From NCBI GenBank assembly GCA_028533045.1, contig JAQQAP010000038.1, positions 1 through 64,000 of the forward strand: a stretch of DNA of 64,000 nt, read 5' to 3'. The notes beneath the pieces are model-generated. The model saw only the letters and a program-made list of their open reading frames with translations, did not search any database and was not told the origin of the DNA. The position numbers were made by a program, and so were the translations under genes. Each line of letters begins with the position of its first letter. Within the stretch, counting starts at the first letter, position 1. Positions 62,045-64,000 of the stretch are shown piece by piece. This DNA is from Spirochaetales bacterium (GTDB lineage Bacteria > Spirochaetota > Spirochaetia > DSM-2461).

Positions 62045-62073
62045 TTGCACAATAATTAAACACATGGTAAGAT
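62045..62073 (+). promoter_or_regulatory. Sigma70-like promoter
   Basis: TTGCAC (62045-62050), 17 bases including ATTAAACAC, TAAGAT (62068-62073). Precedes a run of small genes. Confidence 0.6.
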
Positions 62074-62090
62074 TCATAAAAAGGAGAATT

Positions 62091-62231
62091 ATGATCATTA
62101 TGTTGTTAGTTATCCAGATAGTAGCTATTCTATTGGCTCCTGCATTGAGGTTGTTAGGCAATACGCCGGAGGTAGATAATGTTAGCCCTTTCATGGAAGC
62201 GGTTATAGGGTTAACCGGGGATGAAGCATGA
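62091..62231 (+). CDS. Small membrane protein
   Basis: 46 residues, AAAAGGAG upstream; helix MLLVIQIVAILLAPALRLL at the N-terminus. Unknown. Confidence 0.5.
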   Translation: MIIMLLVIQIVAILLAPALRLLGNTPEVDNVSPFMEAVIGLTGDEA

Positions 62232-62278
62232 CCAAAAAAAGAATAGCCCTTATGTGGGTAATGGAGAATGAAAGATGA
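62228..62278 (+). CDS. Very short possible gene
   Basis: 16 codons, ATGA overlaps on both sides. It may serve only to couple translation of neighbours. Confidence 0.25.
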   Translation: MTKKRIALMWVMENER

Positions 62279-62436
62279 AAAACGAGACAATTTTAAGATG
62301 CCCTGCTTGTGGTAGACAACCAACAGTACAACAATTTTGTGGGTGGCACATATTCTGCGGAGATTTACAGGTCGATGCTCTTACATATAGAGGAGCCGTT
62401 AAGCGGTGGAACAGAATAGCGAGAGGGTTGCTTTGA
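62275..62436 (+). CDS. Lar-like zinc-ribbon protein
   Basis: 53 residues. CPACG...CG...C followed by AVKRWNR is the compact Lar/restriction-alleviation-like pattern. Similar to the N-terminal part of the gene at 63736. Confidence 0.55.
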   Translation: MKNETILRCPACGRQPTVQQFCGWHIFCGDLQVDALTYRGAVKRWNRIARGLL

Positions 62437-62444
62437 AAAAAGAA

Positions 62445-62558
62445 ATGAAAATTATCATAGGGTTTATCGTATTTATAACATGGACAGGTATGTGGTATAT
62501 GTCGGGAAGAATGGATGGTATGGATATAGTGTTTGATTCTATAGGGAGTATTGGATGA
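62445..62558 (+). CDS. Small membrane protein
   Basis: 37 residues from ATG 62445 (or TTG 62433). One helix (KIIIGFIVFITWTGMWYM). Unknown. Confidence 0.4.
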   Translation: MKIIIGFIVFITWTGMWYMSGRMDGMDIVFDSIGSIG

Positions 62559-62956
62559 AAATAGAAACCATAGAAAAGTATCTTGACAAAATCGGAATTT
62601 CGCCGGGGCCTTGGCTGAAAGGGATAGCGATGCAATACGGGAAAAGGCATTATGGGGTAGTCAATAAAGACTACGACATTGCATTATGTGGCGACATGGA
62701 TGACCCATGGGAAAAAGAATCTGGTGAAGCAAATATGAACGTTCTAGTCGCCTCCCGTGATATGCTTGTGATGTTATTCGACTGCGCCTTTACCTTTGAG
62801 TTCTACGCCAAAGAACACAGAAAGAAACACGGTGTAGGGAACGAAAAATATCAAAGGAATAGGCTCATGTTTGAGGCCACCATTGAGAACCTCGAACAAG
62901 CCTTATCCCGCCCATGGGAAGAGATAAGAAAAGAACTGGAAGAAATGGAGGAATAG
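62555..62956 (+). CDS. Ead/Ea22-like phage protein
   Basis: 133 residues. SPGPWLKG, VVNKDYDIALCG and MNVLVASRDMLVML follow the pattern of Ea22-type phage proteins (date of entry to early lambda-like genes). Function unknown. Confidence 0.55.
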   Translation: MKIETIEKYLDKIGISPGPWLKGIAMQYGKRHYGVVNKDYDIALCGDMDDPWEKESGEANMNVLVASRDMLVMLFDCAFTFEFYAKEHRKKHGVGNEKYQRNRLMFEATIENLEQALSRPWEEIRKELEEMEE

Positions 62957-62957
62957 T

Positions 62958-63149
62958 ATGAAACGAATTGATAGCTACATGACAGAGATGTTTTACCTCA
63001 TCTGTGATGAATGTGGAGAAGAATCTGAAGCGTCAGATGACTATATGCTTGCTATTGAAGAAGGGGAGTATAATGGCTGGGAAGTAGAACATAATGGACG
63101 GGTAATCACAAAGTGTTTGTGTCCAAATTGCGAGGAGACAAATTCATGA
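62958..63149 (+). CDS. Small zinc-ribbon protein
   Basis: 63 residues. CDECGEESEA and CPNCEE make a ribbon. Acidic. Unknown. Confidence 0.5.
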   Translation: MKRIDSYMTEMFYLICDECGEESEASDDYMLAIEEGEYNGWEVEHNGRVITKCLCPNCEETNS

Positions 63150-63457
63150 GTGAGAAGATAAAGCGGTATGACATAATTATGGGTCTTGATCAAACATTTG
63201 AAGGGCCTATCCCATACTATATGCTAGAGCAAAGCTATAACGGATATTTAGTAAAATATGAAGAGATTGAATCCGAACTTGAAAAGGTAAAGGCTGAGAG
63301 GGACAGGGCTGTGAATGACTACGCTAAAAGTGTAGATGTTCTTCGCCAATGCAGGGATTTGCTTGTAAAAATTGAAGTGAGTGAAAGCTGCATTAAAATG
63401 GCTGAGATAATCGATATTAACTTTTTATCCCTAAACAATGAGGAGGAAGAGAAGTGA
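63146..63457 (+). CDS. Coiled-coil protein
   Basis: 103 residues from ATG 63146 (GAGGAG upstream). YEEIESELEKVKAERDRAVN coiled coil. Similar to small phage proteins of unknown role. Confidence 0.5.
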   Translation: MSEKIKRYDIIMGLDQTFEGPIPYYMLEQSYNGYLVKYEEIESELEKVKAERDRAVNDYAKSVDVLRQCRDLLVKIEVSESCIKMAEIIDINFLSLNNEEEEK

Positions 63458-63732
63458 AGAAAACTAAAAGAAGTGTTTTAGTTCTAGCAGAAGGTTCAGT
63501 GGCTAAAAATATTACAATTATAGGTAAGATTAGAGCTATTGGTTCTTGTATTAAGATAATCGACTCAATTTTAATTGGCGATGTTACTATTATTAAAAAC
63601 TTGGCGGGAATAGAACTTATCAACAATCGTTTTTACCCTAATTGGGAGACATATAAACGAACAGAAGGTAATTTTATTGAAAGGGTATATTATAGATTTC
63701 TTGAAACTCTTAGAAGATGTCAAGGAGTATAG
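63454..63732 (+). CDS. Hypothetical beta-rich protein
   Basis: 92 residues from GTG. Regular Ile/Val-rich repeats (NITIIGKIRAIGSCIKIIDS) suggest a small beta solenoid. Unknown. Confidence 0.4.
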   Translation: MKKTKRSVLVLAEGSVAKNITIIGKIRAIGSCIKIIDSILIGDVTIIKNLAGIELINNRFYPNWETYKRTEGNFIERVYYRFLETLRRCQGV

Positions 63733-63735
63733 GAA

Positions 63736-64000
63736 ATGAAAGAAGACTTATTACCCTGCCCGTTTTGTGGTTCACCAGTAGAGATAGAATCTACATACGA
63801 CAATGAGATTATTACCTGTACATTGTGTCCGGCTAGAATGGACTATGAAGGAAGTCATAGTGCGGCCATTGCTATGTGGAACACCCGCACAACTCACGAT
63901 AGGTGGATAAGTACAGCGGAAAGGCTACCGGATAAAGATATGGCTTGTTTGATTGTCTATAGACGGGAAACATATAAAGCGGTCTGGAATGACTATCATA
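63736..64000 (+). CDS. Lar-like and DUF551 fusion, 3' end outside window
   Basis: 88 residues visible. CPFCGSPVEIE and CTLCPAR then AIAMWNTRT are Lar-like; RWISTAERLPDKDMACLI starts a DUF551 domain. Lar-type proteins can relieve host restriction. The gene runs off the end of the window. Confidence 0.6.
   Translation, partial: MKEDLLPCPFCGSPVEIESTYDNEIITCTLCPARMDYEGSHSAAIAMWNTRTTHDRWISTAERLPDKDMACLIVYRRETYKAVWNDYH

Overview
This window is most of the genome of a large contractile-tailed phage (myovirus-like), about 40% GC by eye, with nearly contiguous genes that often overlap as ATGA. Strong AGGAG-type ribosome binding sites and sigma70-like TTGACA-17-TATAAT promoters argue against a Bacteroidota host. 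A nested i-spanin/o-spanin pair points to a host with an outer membrane. InlB/Flg_new-like domains in two tail proteins would suit a spirochaete or another low-GC diderm, but the host assignment is inference. I saw no tRNA, integrase, insertion sequence or CRISPR array. Terminase large subunit and portal are not visible and probably lie outside the window.

Layout. 1-4474: beta-helix spike/fibre genes. 4471-4963: spanins. 4960-7731: large polyvalent protein with a HExxH metalloprotease motif. 7750-9518: strong promoter and small genes including a peptide deformylase. 9537-9698: structured leader RNA that looks like a riboswitch or attenuator in front of a Rha-family gene (9699-10367), closed by an intrinsic terminator. 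10452-31454: structural operon (prohead protease/scaffold, major capsid, connectors, sheath, tube, chaperones, tape measure, hub, spike, baseplate wedge proteins, receptor-binding proteins). One connector gene carries a 134-residue mini-intein. 31459-37084 (minus strand): lipoprotein with transglutaminase-like motifs, second Rha gene, SF2 helicase, P-loop kinase, and a radical SAM enzyme followed by a 26-residue peptide ending in two Gly-Cys-Gly motifs. Divergent promoters at 37170-37235 separate this block from the plus-strand early region.

37257-64000: recombination and replication genes (possible annealing protein, single-chain Mre11-Rad50 fusion, SSB, NinB-like and NinG-like proteins, replication initiator, DnaC-like loader), two DNA methyltransferases (one split over two overlapping genes), nucleotide-metabolism genes (ThyX-like, MazG-like, DUF4406-like, Nmad1-like), an M23 endopeptidase, a TetR-type regulator, an AntA-type antirepressor, many small zinc-ribbon proteins and a possible small terminase subunit.

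How it fits together: the fusion nuclease, annealing candidate, SSB and Nin-like proteins form a recombination set; initiator and loader would recruit host helicase; methyltransferases and nucleotide enzymes may protect phage DNA. Lysis would combine the M23 enzyme with the spanins. The strongest candidates for undescribed biology are the radical SAM/peptide pair, the leader RNA at 9537-9698, the mini-intein, the Mre11-Rad50 fusion and the motif shared by protease and capsid protein.
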